Shown in pieces: positions 55,491 through 64,000 of a DNA stretch of 64,000 nt. Numbering within the stretch: the stretch's first letter is position 1; the number at the start of each line of letters is the position of its first letter. The notes beneath the pieces were generated by a model. That model made no database searches and was not told where the DNA came from. It worked only from the letters and a program-made list of their open reading frames with translations. Where the stretch lies: NCBI RefSeq assembly GCF_027214005.1, contig NZ_JAPWGY010000006.1, positions 124,001 through 188,000 on the forward strand. Direction: 5' to 3'. The position numbers were made by a program, and so were the translations under genes. The stretch comes from Kiloniella laminariae. GTDB lineage: Bacteria; Pseudomonadota; Alphaproteobacteria; Kiloniellales; Kiloniellaceae.

Positions 55491-56981
55491 TCACAGAAAA
55501 TTGCGACAGACATATTTGATTTCGGTAAAGGCCTCCATACCCTGACGTGCACCTTCGCGGCCAAGCCCTGACTGTTTCATCCCGCCAAAGGGGATGGGTG
55601 CGCCTGTCAACTTGGTTCGGTTGATCGCCACCATACCGTATTGCAACGCCCTGCTGGCCGTATAAACCCGTTTGGCATCCCGTGTGTGGACATAGGCCAC
55701 CAATCCGTATTCGCTGTCATTGGCCCGGGCAATAATATCCTCCCCGGTTTCAAAAGGGGTCAGACAAGCCACCGGACCAAAGGTTTCCTCAAAGAAAACC
55801 AGCGCCGAAGCAGGCACATCACCAAGAACCGTGGGCTGGAAAAACAACGGCCCGAGAGGATGACGGGAACCACCGGTGAGCAGAACCGCTCCGCGTTTGA
55901 GGGCATCGGCCACATGGGCTTCCTGTTTTTTTACCGCAGCCTCATTCATTAAGGGTCCGATATCAGGATCCTCCAGCCCCGGACCAACGCTCAGGGCTTT
56001 GGTCGCAGCTGTGAATTTTTGCACAAATTCATCGTATAGAGGGCGCTCGATAAAAATCCGGTTTGCCGCCAGGCAATCTTGACCAGAGGTGGCAAACTTC
56101 GCCGCGATGGCGCAAGTCACGGCGTGATCGATATCTGCATCACCGTAGACAATAAAGGGTGCATGCCCGCCGAGTTCCATCACCAGTCGTTTGATCGTTG
56201 GGGCAGACTGGGCATAGAGCAACCGCCCGATCTCGGTTGATCCGGTAAAGGATACCACCCGCACCCGGCTATCTGTCGTCCAGGGCTCAACGATTTCTGC
56301 TGGCTCGCCCGTCACCACGTTGAAAACTCCCGGCGGGAAGCCGGCGCGTTCGGCCAGTTCCGCCAACGCGGTGGCAGAAAAGGGGGTTTCCTTCGAAGGA
56401 TGCACCACACAGCTGCACCCTGCAGCAAGAGCAGCTGCCGCCTTGCGGGTGATCATCGCGTTGGGAAAGTTCCAGGGGGTAACCAGTGCAGCCACACCAC
56501 AGGGCTCACGCCAGACCTCGACCTCGCCACCCGGCATATGTGACGTCACGCTTTCAATATTCGGGCGTTTGGCTTCTTCAGCATAGAATTCAATAAAATC
56601 GGCAGAATAGTCGATCTCACCCCGGGCTTCTGACAGAGGTTTTCCCTGTTCCAGCGTCATAATCAGCGCCAGATCATCCCGATGCTGTTTCAGTAACTCG
56701 AACCAGCGCCGCAAAATCGCCGAGCGTTCCTGCGGCAGACGTGCTGCCCAGTCAGGGAAAGCGGCCTGAGCGGCATCCACCGCCCGTTTGCTTTCTTCAC
56801 CGGACATCTTTGGGACAGCCCCAAGCATTTCCTGTGTTGCAGGATCTGTCACCAGAACAGTGCTGCCGGAACCAGCAGCACACCATTCACCGTTTATATA
56901 GCTGAATTCCCTGAAAAGCCGGGGATCATTCAAATCCCCAAAGGCCGATGACCGGCTTTTCTCTTTAACTGTCTGCTGCAT
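55491..56981 (-). CDS. doeC: DoeC-type aldehyde dehydrogenase (aspartate-semialdehyde/succinate-semialdehyde dehydrogenase family)
   Basis: 496 residues; the ATG at 56981 follows AGGAG at 8 nt, a longer frame to 57038 lacks this. GabD-like ALDH: PWNFP at the cofactor site, FTGSTEIG, general base Glu in MELGGHAP and catalytic Cys in SGQDCLAANR, ending PFGGMKQSGLGREGARQG. GabD homologues in ectoine clusters oxidise aspartate semialdehyde to aspartate; a succinate-semialdehyde dehydrogenase role is the alternative by sequence alone. It lies between doeX and doeD. Confidence 0.88.
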   Translation of the reverse strand: MQQTVKEKSRSSAFGDLNDPRLFREFSYINGEWCAAGSGSTVLVTDPATQEMLGAVPKMSGEESKRAVDAAQAAFPDWAARLPQERSAILRRWFELLKQHRDDLALIMTLEQGKPLSEARGEIDYSADFIEFYAEEAKRPNIESVTSHMPGGEVEVWREPCGVAALVTPWNFPNAMITRKAAAALAAGCSCVVHPSKETPFSATALAELAERAGFPPGVFNVVTGEPAEIVEPWTTDSRVRVVSFTGSTEIGRLLYAQSAPTIKRLVMELGGHAPFIVYGDADIDHAVTCAIAAKFATSGQDCLAANRIFIERPLYDEFVQKFTAATKALSVGPGLEDPDIGPLMNEAAVKKQEAHVADALKRGAVLLTGGSRHPLGPLFFQPTVLGDVPASALVFFEETFGPVACLTPFETGEDIIARANDSEYGLVAYVHTRDAKRVYTASRALQYGMVAINRTKLTGAPIPFGGMKQSGLGREGARQGMEAFTEIKYVCRNFL

Positions 56982-57136
56982 GGCTCTTGCTCCTGTTTGA
57001 TGAGGACCATCATGAGCGACTTCCCGGCGAAGGTGCATCTAAAGACAGGAGGGAATTAAGAGAAGACCACTGCTATTCTGCAATGAAGAGGAAACTTCCT
57101 CTTTAGCAAGAGCCGCTGTCCAGAAAGGACACAACT

Positions 57137-57637
57137 CTAGTCTGCAAGGTCGGCTGTAAGCAGGTCCAGCGGCAGGGCTGTCTGGTGCTTGACGGGTTTT
57201 GTCACCACATAGGAAAAATACCGCCGCAGTCCGATCTTGGCCTCAAGCAAACGATCGACCAGACGCTGATAACTGTCGATATCCCGGGTCAGAATGCGCA
57301 AGACATAATCAATGCCACCACCGACAGCCCAGCATTCCACGATCTCCGGGTAATCAGCCATCGCCGCCTCGAAACGATCAAAATCCTCTGCCTTGTGGCT
57401 GTCGAGTTCCGCTTCCATAAAGACGATTGTAACGGGTGAGAATGCCTTGAGCGACAGCCGGGCTTCATAGCTTTCGATCAACCCTGCCTGTTCCAGACGT
57501 TTCAACCTTTCCCAGCAGGGCGTAGGAGAAAGATTAACCCGCTCGGCCAGTGCGGCTTTGGTGATCCGGCCCTCGGTCTGGAGGATATTGAGAATCGCGA
57601 GATCGCGATCATCCAGTCGAAGTCCTGCTATCTGCAT
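57137..57637 (-). CDS. doeX: Lrp/AsnC family regulator DoeX of the ectoine operon
   Basis: 166 residues. HTH: LDDRDLAILNILQTEGRITKAALAERVNLSPTPCWERLKRLE. The RAM domain (about 65-150) has YPEIVECWAVGGGIDYVLRI. The AsnC/Lrp protein placed inside an ectoine degradation cluster is DoeX/AsnC, reported to respond to ectoine-derived intermediates. The 155-bp gap before doeC could hold an internal promoter. Confidence 0.86.
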   Translation of the reverse strand: MQIAGLRLDDRDLAILNILQTEGRITKAALAERVNLSPTPCWERLKRLEQAGLIESYEARLSLKAFSPVTIVFMEAELDSHKAEDFDRFEAAMADYPEIVECWAVGGGIDYVLRILTRDIDSYQRLVDRLLEAKIGLRRYFSYVVTKPVKHQTALPLDLLTADLAD

Positions 57638-57725
57638 GATTTTACCAGACTGTTTCTTGGAAGTGGTCCCTTACTTAACGGGGTTCTCCCAATAATGACA
57701 AGCCCCCAAACAGCCCCAGACATCA

Positions 57726-58889
57726 TCAATTTGATTGATGTACGGCGAGATCTGCCAGAAATGCCAGGCAGCGCTTGAGCTCAGAAATCTCGATATACTC
57801 ATCCGGCTTGTGTGCCTGATCAATCGAACCCGGTCCAAAAACCACCGTAGAGATACCGACACGCTCGAAGTGTCCGGCATCCGTTCCGAAGGAAACAACC
57901 TCGCTTGTATTGCTCCCGGTGATTTTTCGGATCAGATTGACAGCAGGAGAATCCTCGCTGGCCAGTAATGGCGGTACATCCGCAAGCAGCTTGGTCCGGA
58001 TCTCTGCCTCGGGGTAGACTTCTCGCATTTTCGGAACCAGTACCGTTTCTGCATAGTCTTTGATCCGATCAAGAATCGCATAGCCGTCGTCTCCGGGGAT
58101 CGGACGGATTTCCCAGTTGATCACACAGCTGCCCGCCGTAATATTTGTCGCAATCCCGCCCTCGATCCGGCCGATATTACAGGTCGAATAGGGCGGTTCA
58201 AAAGGTGAATCCTGAACGGGTTTTGCCGCCAATTCAGCCTTGATATCCAGAATTTTGTCGATATAGAGAGTGGCGTATTCTATCGCGTTCACCCCCTTGC
58301 CCGGATCCGAGGCATGAACCTCGAAACCATCAAATTCGGTCTGGATCTCGAAACCTGCCTTGTGCCCGGTAACCAGTCGCATCCCGGTCGGCTCTCCCAC
58401 AATGGCAATGGCAGGTGTCATTGACTTGGACATTATGTCTTCGGCAAGAACAGGGGCCCCGAAACCACCGGTTTCCTCGTCATAACAAAATGATACATGG
58501 ATCGGACGTTTTAGATCCTGTTTTTTGAACTCTGGCACCATTGCCAGACTGCAGGCGAGGAAGCCTTTCATATCCACCGCACCACGTCCATAAAGCCTCC
58601 CCTGCTTTTCCAGCAAGGTGAAAGGATCGGCACTCCATTCCTGACCTCTGGTTGGCACCACATCCGTATGACCATTGAGCACCACCCCCCCATCGACTTC
58701 CGGGCCTATGGTGGCATAGAGATTAGCCCGTAACCCGGTTTCGTCATAACTGAGAGACGAGGCTACTCCCTGCTGCTCCAGGTACTCCCTGATATAGCTG
58801 ACCATAGCCAGATTTGACAAACCTGACAGGCTTTCAAAAGCGACCAGTTTGCCCAAGATTTCCTTGGTGAGGTTCAGTGTATCCGACAT
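57726..58889 (-). CDS. M20-family (ArgE-like) deacetylase in the DoeB position of the ectoine operon
   Basis: 387 residues, acetylornithine deacetylase-like metallopeptidase. Zinc ligands: H74 (LNGHTDVVP), D106 (GRGAVDMKG), catalytic E138/E139 (CYDEETGG), E166 (VGEPTG) and a His in QAHKPDEY. The dimerisation lid lies at about 180-290. It lies 18 bp downstream of doeA. Known DoeB/EutE enzymes belong to the AstE/aspartoacylase family; here an M20A enzyme takes the place. Its expected reaction is deacetylation of N2-acetyl-L-2,4-diaminobutyrate, one carbon shorter than acetylornithine. A true arginine-biosynthetic ArgE is the alternative. Confidence 0.85.
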   Translation of the reverse strand: MSDTLNLTKEILGKLVAFESLSGLSNLAMVSYIREYLEQQGVASSLSYDETGLRANLYATIGPEVDGGVVLNGHTDVVPTRGQEWSADPFTLLEKQGRLYGRGAVDMKGFLACSLAMVPEFKKQDLKRPIHVSFCYDEETGGFGAPVLAEDIMSKSMTPAIAIVGEPTGMRLVTGHKAGFEIQTEFDGFEVHASDPGKGVNAIEYATLYIDKILDIKAELAAKPVQDSPFEPPYSTCNIGRIEGGIATNITAGSCVINWEIRPIPGDDGYAILDRIKDYAETVLVPKMREVYPEAEIRTKLLADVPPLLASEDSPAVNLIRKITGSNTSEVVSFGTDAGHFERVGISTVVFGPGSIDQAHKPDEYIEISELKRCLAFLADLAVHQSN

Positions 58890-58907
58890 AAAAACCCGTC
58901 TTGTATC

Positions 58908-60101
58908 TTAGGAAATAACAAACAGTTCACGCGGGACAGAAGACAGGCATTCCGGCCCCTTGTCACCAATCACAATACTTTCAGTGATCTCCAGTCCCCA
59001 GTCTTCAAGCCACAGACCTGTCATGAAGTGAAAGGTCATTCCCGGCTCCAAAACCGTGCGATCCCCCTTGCGCAGACTCATGGTGTGTTCACCCCAGTCC
59101 GGGGGATAGGACAAACCGATGGAATAACCGGTGCGACTGTCCTTGATGATGCCATGCTTTTTCAGAACCGCGAAGAAGCTATTGGCAATATCCTCACAAA
59201 AATTTCCCACCCGGGCCTGTTCAAGTCCGGCTTCCATCCCCTCCAGCACCGCCTTTTCTGCATCGAGGAATTTCTGCTCCGGCTTGCCGAGAAACACTGT
59301 GCGCGACAGCGGACAGTGATAGCGTTTGTAACAGCCCGCGATTTCAAAAAAAGTCCCCTCCCCAGACCGCATGGGACGATCATCCCAGGTCAGATGGGAC
59401 GCCGAGGCATCCGCGCCAGAAGGCAGCAACGGTACAATGGCGGGATAATCCCCGCCCGCGCCTTCGACACCGCGCAAGCCTGCATCATAGATGGCAGCGA
59501 CCAGTTCATTTTTGCGCAGGCCGGGTTTGACAGTTTCGCGGATACGCTGGTGCATCACCTCAACAATCTTGCCCGCCTTGCGCATATAGTCCAGCTCTTG
59601 CGGGGACTTTACCACCCGCTGCCAGTTCACCAGATTGGTCGTGTCCTTGAAAGTAACGTTTGGTAAATGACGCACCAGAGACGCATAGGCCGCAGCAGAG
59701 AAATAATAGTTGTCCATCTCCACCCCGATAGAGGCTTTTCCAAATCCCTTGGCATCAAGGATTGACGCCAACAGATCCATCGGGTGGCGTTCGGTGGACT
59801 GAACATAGTGATCCGCATAGCCGATGATATTGTCATGGGACAGATAACAGGTGCGCTTGGCCCCGTTAGCGTCCATCGAACGCCCAAACCAGATCGGCTG
59901 CCCCTCTCCGGTGACAATCACACACTGGTGCACATAAAAGGACCAGCCGTCATAACCCGTCAGCCAGGCCATGTTTGAAGGATCTGTCACAACCAGACAG
60001 TCCACCCCTGCGGATTGCATTGCCCGTCGTGTCTTCGCCAGACGCACATCATATTCTGAAAGATCGAAACACAACTCTATTCCTGCGGGATTCAACGCCA
60101 T
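58908..60101 (-). CDS. doeA: Ectoine hydrolase DoeA (EutD)
   Basis: 397 residues; the ATG at 60101 follows AAGGAA at 7 nt. M24 (creatinase/prolidase) fold with the ectoine-hydrolase-typical run TDPSNMAWLTGYDGWSFYVH and SMDANGAKRT...LSHDNIIGY. The usual M24 metal ligands are not conserved: the strand reads FFEIAGCYKRYHCPLSRT, with Glu253 and no second Asp. That fits the non-metal mechanism described for EutD. It opens the ectoine ring to N-acetyl-diaminobutyrate. First gene of the operon doeA-M20-doeX-doeC-doeD. Confidence 0.93.
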   Translation of the reverse strand: MALNPAGIELCFDLSEYDVRLAKTRRAMQSAGVDCLVVTDPSNMAWLTGYDGWSFYVHQCVIVTGEGQPIWFGRSMDANGAKRTCYLSHDNIIGYADHYVQSTERHPMDLLASILDAKGFGKASIGVEMDNYYFSAAAYASLVRHLPNVTFKDTTNLVNWQRVVKSPQELDYMRKAGKIVEVMHQRIRETVKPGLRKNELVAAIYDAGLRGVEGAGGDYPAIVPLLPSGADASASHLTWDDRPMRSGEGTFFEIAGCYKRYHCPLSRTVFLGKPEQKFLDAEKAVLEGMEAGLEQARVGNFCEDIANSFFAVLKKHGIIKDSRTGYSIGLSYPPDWGEHTMSLRKGDRTVLEPGMTFHFMTGLWLEDWGLEITESIVIGDKGPECLSSVPRELFVIS

Positions 60102-60425
60102 GAGATTTCCTTTGCCCAGCGCCACTTTATGTCAACGAGTTCATTATCACCTTGCCGACTGGCTTTATGACTGTTCTGCGATACCAGTTTGAAGACATTC
60201 TGCCCTAACTTTGACCGGAGATCCTTCTCTTGTCTGCCAGCAAATCAGAATAGCTATCGGAAAATACCGCGGTCACACCTGATTTTTATCGCCAGATGCT
60301 GCACTCCAGAAGGCATCCAGCATACCATTAGTAATTAGGCATCAGGATATCATCGCTCTACTTCAAGGATTCCCTGAAGGCACAGAGATCCCTGATCGCG
60401 ACAACATCTCCCATCAAGAATCAGT
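60102..60425. other. Promoter region of the ectoine degradation operon
   Basis: About 320 bp with no gene recognised. It should hold the doeA promoter and regulator sites; no clear repeat was found by eye. Confidence 0.5.
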
Positions 60426-60462
60426 AAAAAAATGAGGAGATAGCCAAATCCTACCCCCTCAT
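60426..60462 (-). terminator. Rho-independent terminator after VOC gene
   Basis: On the minus strand ATGAGGGGGTAG pairs with CTATCTCCTCAT (12 bp, two G-U) around a 7-nt loop, then T6-7. Next to it, CAGGAAAC-T-GTTTCCTG (60465-60481) forms a further short dyad. Confidence 0.85.
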
Positions 60463-60505
60463 CCCAGGAAACTGTTTCCTGTAGACCCTACAAGGAATTA
60501 CAGAA

Positions 60506-61099
60506 TTATTCCGGCAAATCACGCGGACTGAATAGATGGAGTGCATCAGGCTGTTTCTCATAGGCGATACCCTCAGGTTCGCTCATCAGAAAAATCAACA
60601 TCCCCCATGGGGCCTTGGCATAAACCCAGCTTCTCCCTGCTATCGGCCCTTGATCAACCAGCTTTATATCGCCCAACACCTCAACATTTTTTGATTTGAG
60701 TTCATCAACAAAACTCTTGAGGTCATCGACGTAGAATCCCAGTGATGTCGCCCCGTAATCTTCCCGTTTCGGCCAGTTTGCCACCTGGTCAGGCGATGCA
60801 AACTCAAACAGCTCTACATTGGTTGCATTTCCACACTTCAGAGCTGAAATTTTCAATGTCGCCTTGTCATGCGTTCCGACATTCTGGCTCATCCAGCTTC
60901 CCTCAGGATCGGCAAATGGTCCCAGTTGAAATGCTTCCTGGCATCCCAGCTTTTCGGTAAAAAACTCCTTGGCTTCTTGAAGGTCTGGCACGGTAATCCC
61001 GACATGTTCCATCCCCCTTACACCCCCTGCATGAGCTGAGAATACGGGCTGGAACATCACCACAACCATAAGAAGAAATAATCTTATAACCCCAGACAT
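60506..61099 (-). CDS. Exported VOC/glyoxalase-fold protein
   Basis: 197 residues. A signal peptide (about 1-24, RLFLLMVVVMFQPVFSAHA) precedes a VOC fold in two beta-alpha-beta halves: MEHVGITVPDLQEAKEFFTEKLG at the start, and YGATSLGFYVDDLKSFVDEL in the second half. His at MEHVG and Glu in VELFEF are candidate metal ligands. Most VOC enzymes are cytoplasmic, so export is unusual. No partner gene in the same direction; function unknown. Confidence 0.82.
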   Translation of the reverse strand: MSGVIRLFLLMVVVMFQPVFSAHAGGVRGMEHVGITVPDLQEAKEFFTEKLGCQEAFQLGPFADPEGSWMSQNVGTHDKATLKISALKCGNATNVELFEFASPDQVANWPKREDYGATSLGFYVDDLKSFVDELKSKNVEVLGDIKLVDQGPIAGRSWVYAKAPWGMLIFLMSEPEGIAYEKQPDALHLFSPRDLPE

Positions 61100-61258
61100 G
61101 ATAAATATTATTCCCCTGTTTATTATGTTAAATACTTCCCCAAAGTAAAACGGATCACCTTCAGGATATTCTGTTGTACATAAAAACCCATCGTACTAAA
61201 TTAATACTTAATTTTGGAAAACTTTGTCATTCTTGAATGGTTATTCAGTGGGGTTTCA

Positions 61259-61996
61259 ATGCAAAAATCAGGGAGATTCTTCGGCGCTGTCTTTGCATTG
61301 TTGGTCATGGGATATCTTTCCAAAGCTGATGCCCGGGAACTTAAATTTATTACTCTGGAAACGGCCCCCTGGGCTTCCTTTGAACCCGGATCGGACAGAC
61401 CCGTTGGCGCCTTCCCCGAAATAGTACGGGAACTGGAAAGACGCAGTGGACATCAAATACAGATTTCCCTGAGACCTTTTGCCCGGATCAATCAGGACCT
61501 CGAATCTGGTGATCAGGATTGCACCATTATTCTCTGGAGTGAAAGCAGGGCTTCTATTGTAGAAAAAGGTGCAGAAGTCTACCAGATGCCTTTTGGGGTC
61601 ATTGCACGCAAGGGAGTATCTCTTTCAAGCTATGAAGATCTCAAACCCTTGACCATTTCCTTGCTTCGCGGCCTCAAGATTACACCCGAATTTGATAACG
61701 ATACGAGCCTGCAGAAAGAATATGACAAGGATTACCAGATCGGGCTGCTAAAAATTGCACATCAGCGCCTGGATGCCATCGCTGGTGCTATCCCGACTAT
61801 TTTCTATATGGCAAAACAGGAAAACTACCCAGATCTGCTTGATAATTACCTTGTTATGAAAAGGATTCCTATCGCCTTGCAGTGCTCCAGGAAGTCACCC
61901 AACCTTGATGTCATGCAAGAACTTAATACAGTGATACAAACGATGGGCGAAGATGGAACGCTGACTCGCCTGCTGAACGATAATTCATATTTTTAA
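61259..61996 (+). CDS. Periplasmic solute-binding protein, family 3 (PBP2-type), linked to histidine kinase
   Basis: 245 residues from the ATG at 61259, with GGGG upstream. The signal peptide is about residues 1-26 (ending KADA). The mature protein has the family 3 pattern: ITLETAPWASFEP at the start, PVGAFPEIVRELERRSGH and a C-terminal MQELNTVIQTMGEDGTLTRLL. No ABC transporter genes accompany it. A histidine kinase gene starts 52 bp downstream in the same direction, so it may be the periplasmic sensor subunit for that kinase. Confidence 0.83.
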   Translation: MQKSGRFFGAVFALLVMGYLSKADARELKFITLETAPWASFEPGSDRPVGAFPEIVRELERRSGHQIQISLRPFARINQDLESGDQDCTIILWSESRASIVEKGAEVYQMPFGVIARKGVSLSSYEDLKPLTISLLRGLKITPEFDNDTSLQKEYDKDYQIGLLKIAHQRLDAIAGAIPTIFYMAKQENYPDLLDNYLVMKRIPIALQCSRKSPNLDVMQELNTVIQTMGEDGTLTRLLNDNSYF

Positions 61997-62048
61997 CCAA
62001 AGAAAAAAATAACAAGCGGTTATATTCAGGGAATTTAAGGGAGCTGAA

Positions 62049-64000
62049 TTGTCGAAGAAGAAAGACATCGTTCGAATGTCTGGTGACGACTTTGTTTCGA
62101 CCAGGAACGGAAGCGTAGCTTACGAATCTCAAACAAAGGCCCCACAAGAGACTGTTAATACAAGCCCTCACCGCCCGGACGATTTCGCGCTGCCTTCGAA
62201 AGGCGATTCCCCCTTGCCCTTCAGTCGTGGAATTGGTCGACGCCTGCTTCTGGCAATTCTGCTGTTTAGCTCTCTCATTACCCTAATCCTGACGGCTGCC
62301 CAGCTTTATCTCGATTACCGCCGGGACGTGAATTCCATATCTGATCGTTTGCTGGAGATAGAGCGCAGCTATCTTAACAGTATCGCGGGTAGCCTGTGGA
62401 ACGTTGATACAGAACAGCTGAAAATTCAGCTAAGCGGCATTGTTCGCCTTCCTGACATACAGGCTGTTGAAGTGCACGAAACAGTCTCTGAAGTCAAAAA
62501 ACCACTTCTGGTTACAGTCGGTGAACGCCTTGAACACAACACAATTTCCTGGTCTCTGCCCATTGTCTACAATGATCGCGACACAGCCCGAACAATAGGC
62601 ACCCTCTATATCGAGGCGACACTTGAAGGCGTCTACAACCGTTTATGGGAAAAGACACTTGTGATTCTGGGAACCCAGGCAATAAAGACTTTTCTTGTCT
62701 CGTTTTTTATCCTCTACGTTGTACACTACCTGATCACACGACACCTGGTTTCTCTAGCAAACTTTGCCAGTAGCTACAGTCTCATTGGTCAATCTCCGGT
62801 CTTCCGGCTCAAGCGTCGAGCTTACCGTACCCCCGATGAATTGGACCGGGTTGTATCAGCCTTTAACGCCATGTGTCAGAACCTTGGCATTGCCTATAAA
62901 AACCTCAACACAGCCAACATTGATCTGGAAGCGAGAGTCGAAGAACGTACGCGCAATCTCCAACAGGAAATCTCAGAGCGTATCGCGGCTGAACAAGCCC
63001 TCAAGTTCAGCGAAAAACGTTTCAGGGACATTGCCGAAACAGTCACAGATCTTTTCTGGGAAACAGACGAGAACTTGTCGATCACCTTTATTTCCGGTCA
63101 CTTTCACCTGATTGGCATTGATGCGGCAGAAAACCTCATCGGACAGCCTCTGGCCAACCTGATCACCACCGAAAGCCGGAACAATAAAGAAGGGGACTGG
63201 AAACAAGATATCGAGCAGTATCGGCAAAAACATAGTCCTTTCCGAAACCTCGAATATCATTGCAACAGAAACAACGGCAACATTATCGCCGTATCCATCA
63301 GCGGCATCCCCATCTTTGATCAGGACAAGACTTTCACCGGCTATCGCGGATCTGTTCGCGATATCTCTGATCGTCGCAAGGCAGAAATCCTCATCCAGGA
63401 AGCCAAGGAAACGCTCGAACGCCGTGTGCAGGAAAGAACTCAAGAACTTTCAACCGCCAAAGAAGAGGCCGAACTGGCCAATCGAAGCAAAACAGATTTC
63501 CTGAACAACATGAGCCACGAGCTAAGGACGCCTCTAAACGCCGTCATCGGCTTTGCCCAGATGATGCAACACGAGATCATGGGCCCTCTCGACAACCCTC
63601 ACTATAAATCCTATGCCAGCGACATCAATTCTTCGGGGCTGTACCTTCTGGGGATCATCAGCGACATCCTAGATGTTTCAAAGATTGAATCCGGTCACAT
63701 GGCGCTTGAGATTGAAACCGTACACCTTGGTACTGTGGTCGAAAAATGCATCTCGATGATGCAAGATCGTGCCGACAAGGCAGAGGTGACCCTGAACGTT
63801 ACCCCGGATGTCAGCCTGTATCACATCAAGGCTGATGAACGGCGTTTCATGCAGATCATCATCAACCTTGTCTCCAATGCCATCAAGTTTACCAATAAAA
63901 CCGGGGAAATCACCATTTCAGCAACCCGGGAAGGAACAGGTGATCTTCTCCTTGCCATAGCAGACAACGGAATAGGTATCCCGAAAAATCAGCAAGAAGG
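62049..64000 (+). CDS. Membrane PAS-histidine kinase (partial, 3' end outside window)
   Basis: Open for 650 codons and cut by the window edge. It starts at a TTG at 62049 preceded by AAGGGAG at 5 nt; an in-frame ATG at 62076 is weaker. Polar N-terminus, TM1 about 64-86, a periplasmic sensor of ~115 residues, TM2 about 205-228 followed by a HAMP-like region, a coiled coil, a PAS domain (about 322-440), a second coiled coil and HisKA with phosphorylated His490 (MSHELRTPLNAVIGFAQMM). The HATPase N box NLVSNAIKF and G1 DNGIGIP appear before the edge. A hybrid receiver beyond the edge is possible. Confidence 0.9.
   Translation, partial: MSKKKDIVRMSGDDFVSTRNGSVAYESQTKAPQETVNTSPHRPDDFALPSKGDSPLPFSRGIGRRLLLAILLFSSLITLILTAAQLYLDYRRDVNSISDRLLEIERSYLNSIAGSLWNVDTEQLKIQLSGIVRLPDIQAVEVHETVSEVKKPLLVTVGERLEHNTISWSLPIVYNDRDTARTIGTLYIEATLEGVYNRLWEKTLVILGTQAIKTFLVSFFILYVVHYLITRHLVSLANFASSYSLIGQSPVFRLKRRAYRTPDELDRVVSAFNAMCQNLGIAYKNLNTANIDLEARVEERTRNLQQEISERIAAEQALKFSEKRFRDIAETVTDLFWETDENLSITFISGHFHLIGIDAAENLIGQPLANLITTESRNNKEGDWKQDIEQYRQKHSPFRNLEYHCNRNNGNIIAVSISGIPIFDQDKTFTGYRGSVRDISDRRKAEILIQEAKETLERRVQERTQELSTAKEEAELANRSKTDFLNNMSHELRTPLNAVIGFAQMMQHEIMGPLDNPHYKSYASDINSSGLYLLGIISDILDVSKIESGHMALEIETVHLGTVVEKCISMMQDRADKAEVTLNVTPDVSLYHIKADERRFMQIIINLVSNAIKFTNKTGEITISATREGTGDLLLAIADNGIGIPKNQQE

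Overview
The window looks like chromosomal DNA from a marine, motile alphaproteobacterium of moderate G+C content. This is an inference from content: genes for ectoine, choline-sulfate and sulfonate use, several TRAP transporters, a phosphonate ABC transporter, LysR/Lrp regulators next to catabolic genes, and an alphaproteobacterial-style chemotaxis operon with CheD. Genes are dense and intact. No insertion sequence, prophage or CRISPR array was seen.

Layout. 1-3118: the 5' part of a Tat-exported TRAP solute receptor, then a GAPDH-arsJ pair (arsenate detoxification through 1-arseno-3-phosphoglycerate) with a palindromic operator candidate but no local arsR. 3416-9051: a trimethylamine-dehydrogenase-family flavoprotein, a small ACT-like protein, an Lrp regulator, a DMT exporter, an exported glutathione peroxidase and a LysR regulator. 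9226-18206: two enolase-superfamily enzymes, two aldehyde dehydrogenases, a 3-hydroxyisobutyrate-dehydrogenase-type reductase, a flavodoxin-like protein, an SDR and a second LysR gene with a strong inverted repeat at its promoter. 18298-21817: phnD-phnC-phnE1-phnE2 without any C-P bond cleavage genes.

22230-35119: a large chemotaxis operon (STAS, cheY, cheA, cheW, mcp, cheR, cheD, cheB, an MCP-like protein with a CheZ-type D-x3-Q motif, STAS, REC-PP2C), facing a REC-HATPase (RsbW-like) gene. Together these make a chemotaxis array plus a partner-switching module. 35363-41804: betC choline sulfatase with a divergent LysR regulator, a Bcr/CflA-type MFS exporter, DoxX and xsc (sulfoacetaldehyde acetyltransferase).

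42295-50386: a TAXI TRAP transporter with a Usp protein, an RpiR regulator, and a divergent aminotransferase-BKACE operon. A 50-bp near-perfect palindrome lies between rpiR and the aminotransferase, and its 14-bp core recurs upstream of the TAXI operon, so the whole block is probably one RpiR-controlled catabolic unit of unknown substrate. 50388-53909: a fragment resembling the start of an SLC13/ArsB-type permease, a DMT exporter, an aldo/keto reductase, mtgA and tRNA-Ser(CGA). 54031-60101: an ectoine degradation operon in the order doeA, M20 deacetylase, doeX, doeC, doeD, where the deacetylase is ArgE-like instead of the usual AstE/aspartoacylase-type DoeB. 60506-64000: an exported VOC protein, a periplasmic solute-binding protein and the 5' part of a PAS histidine kinase.
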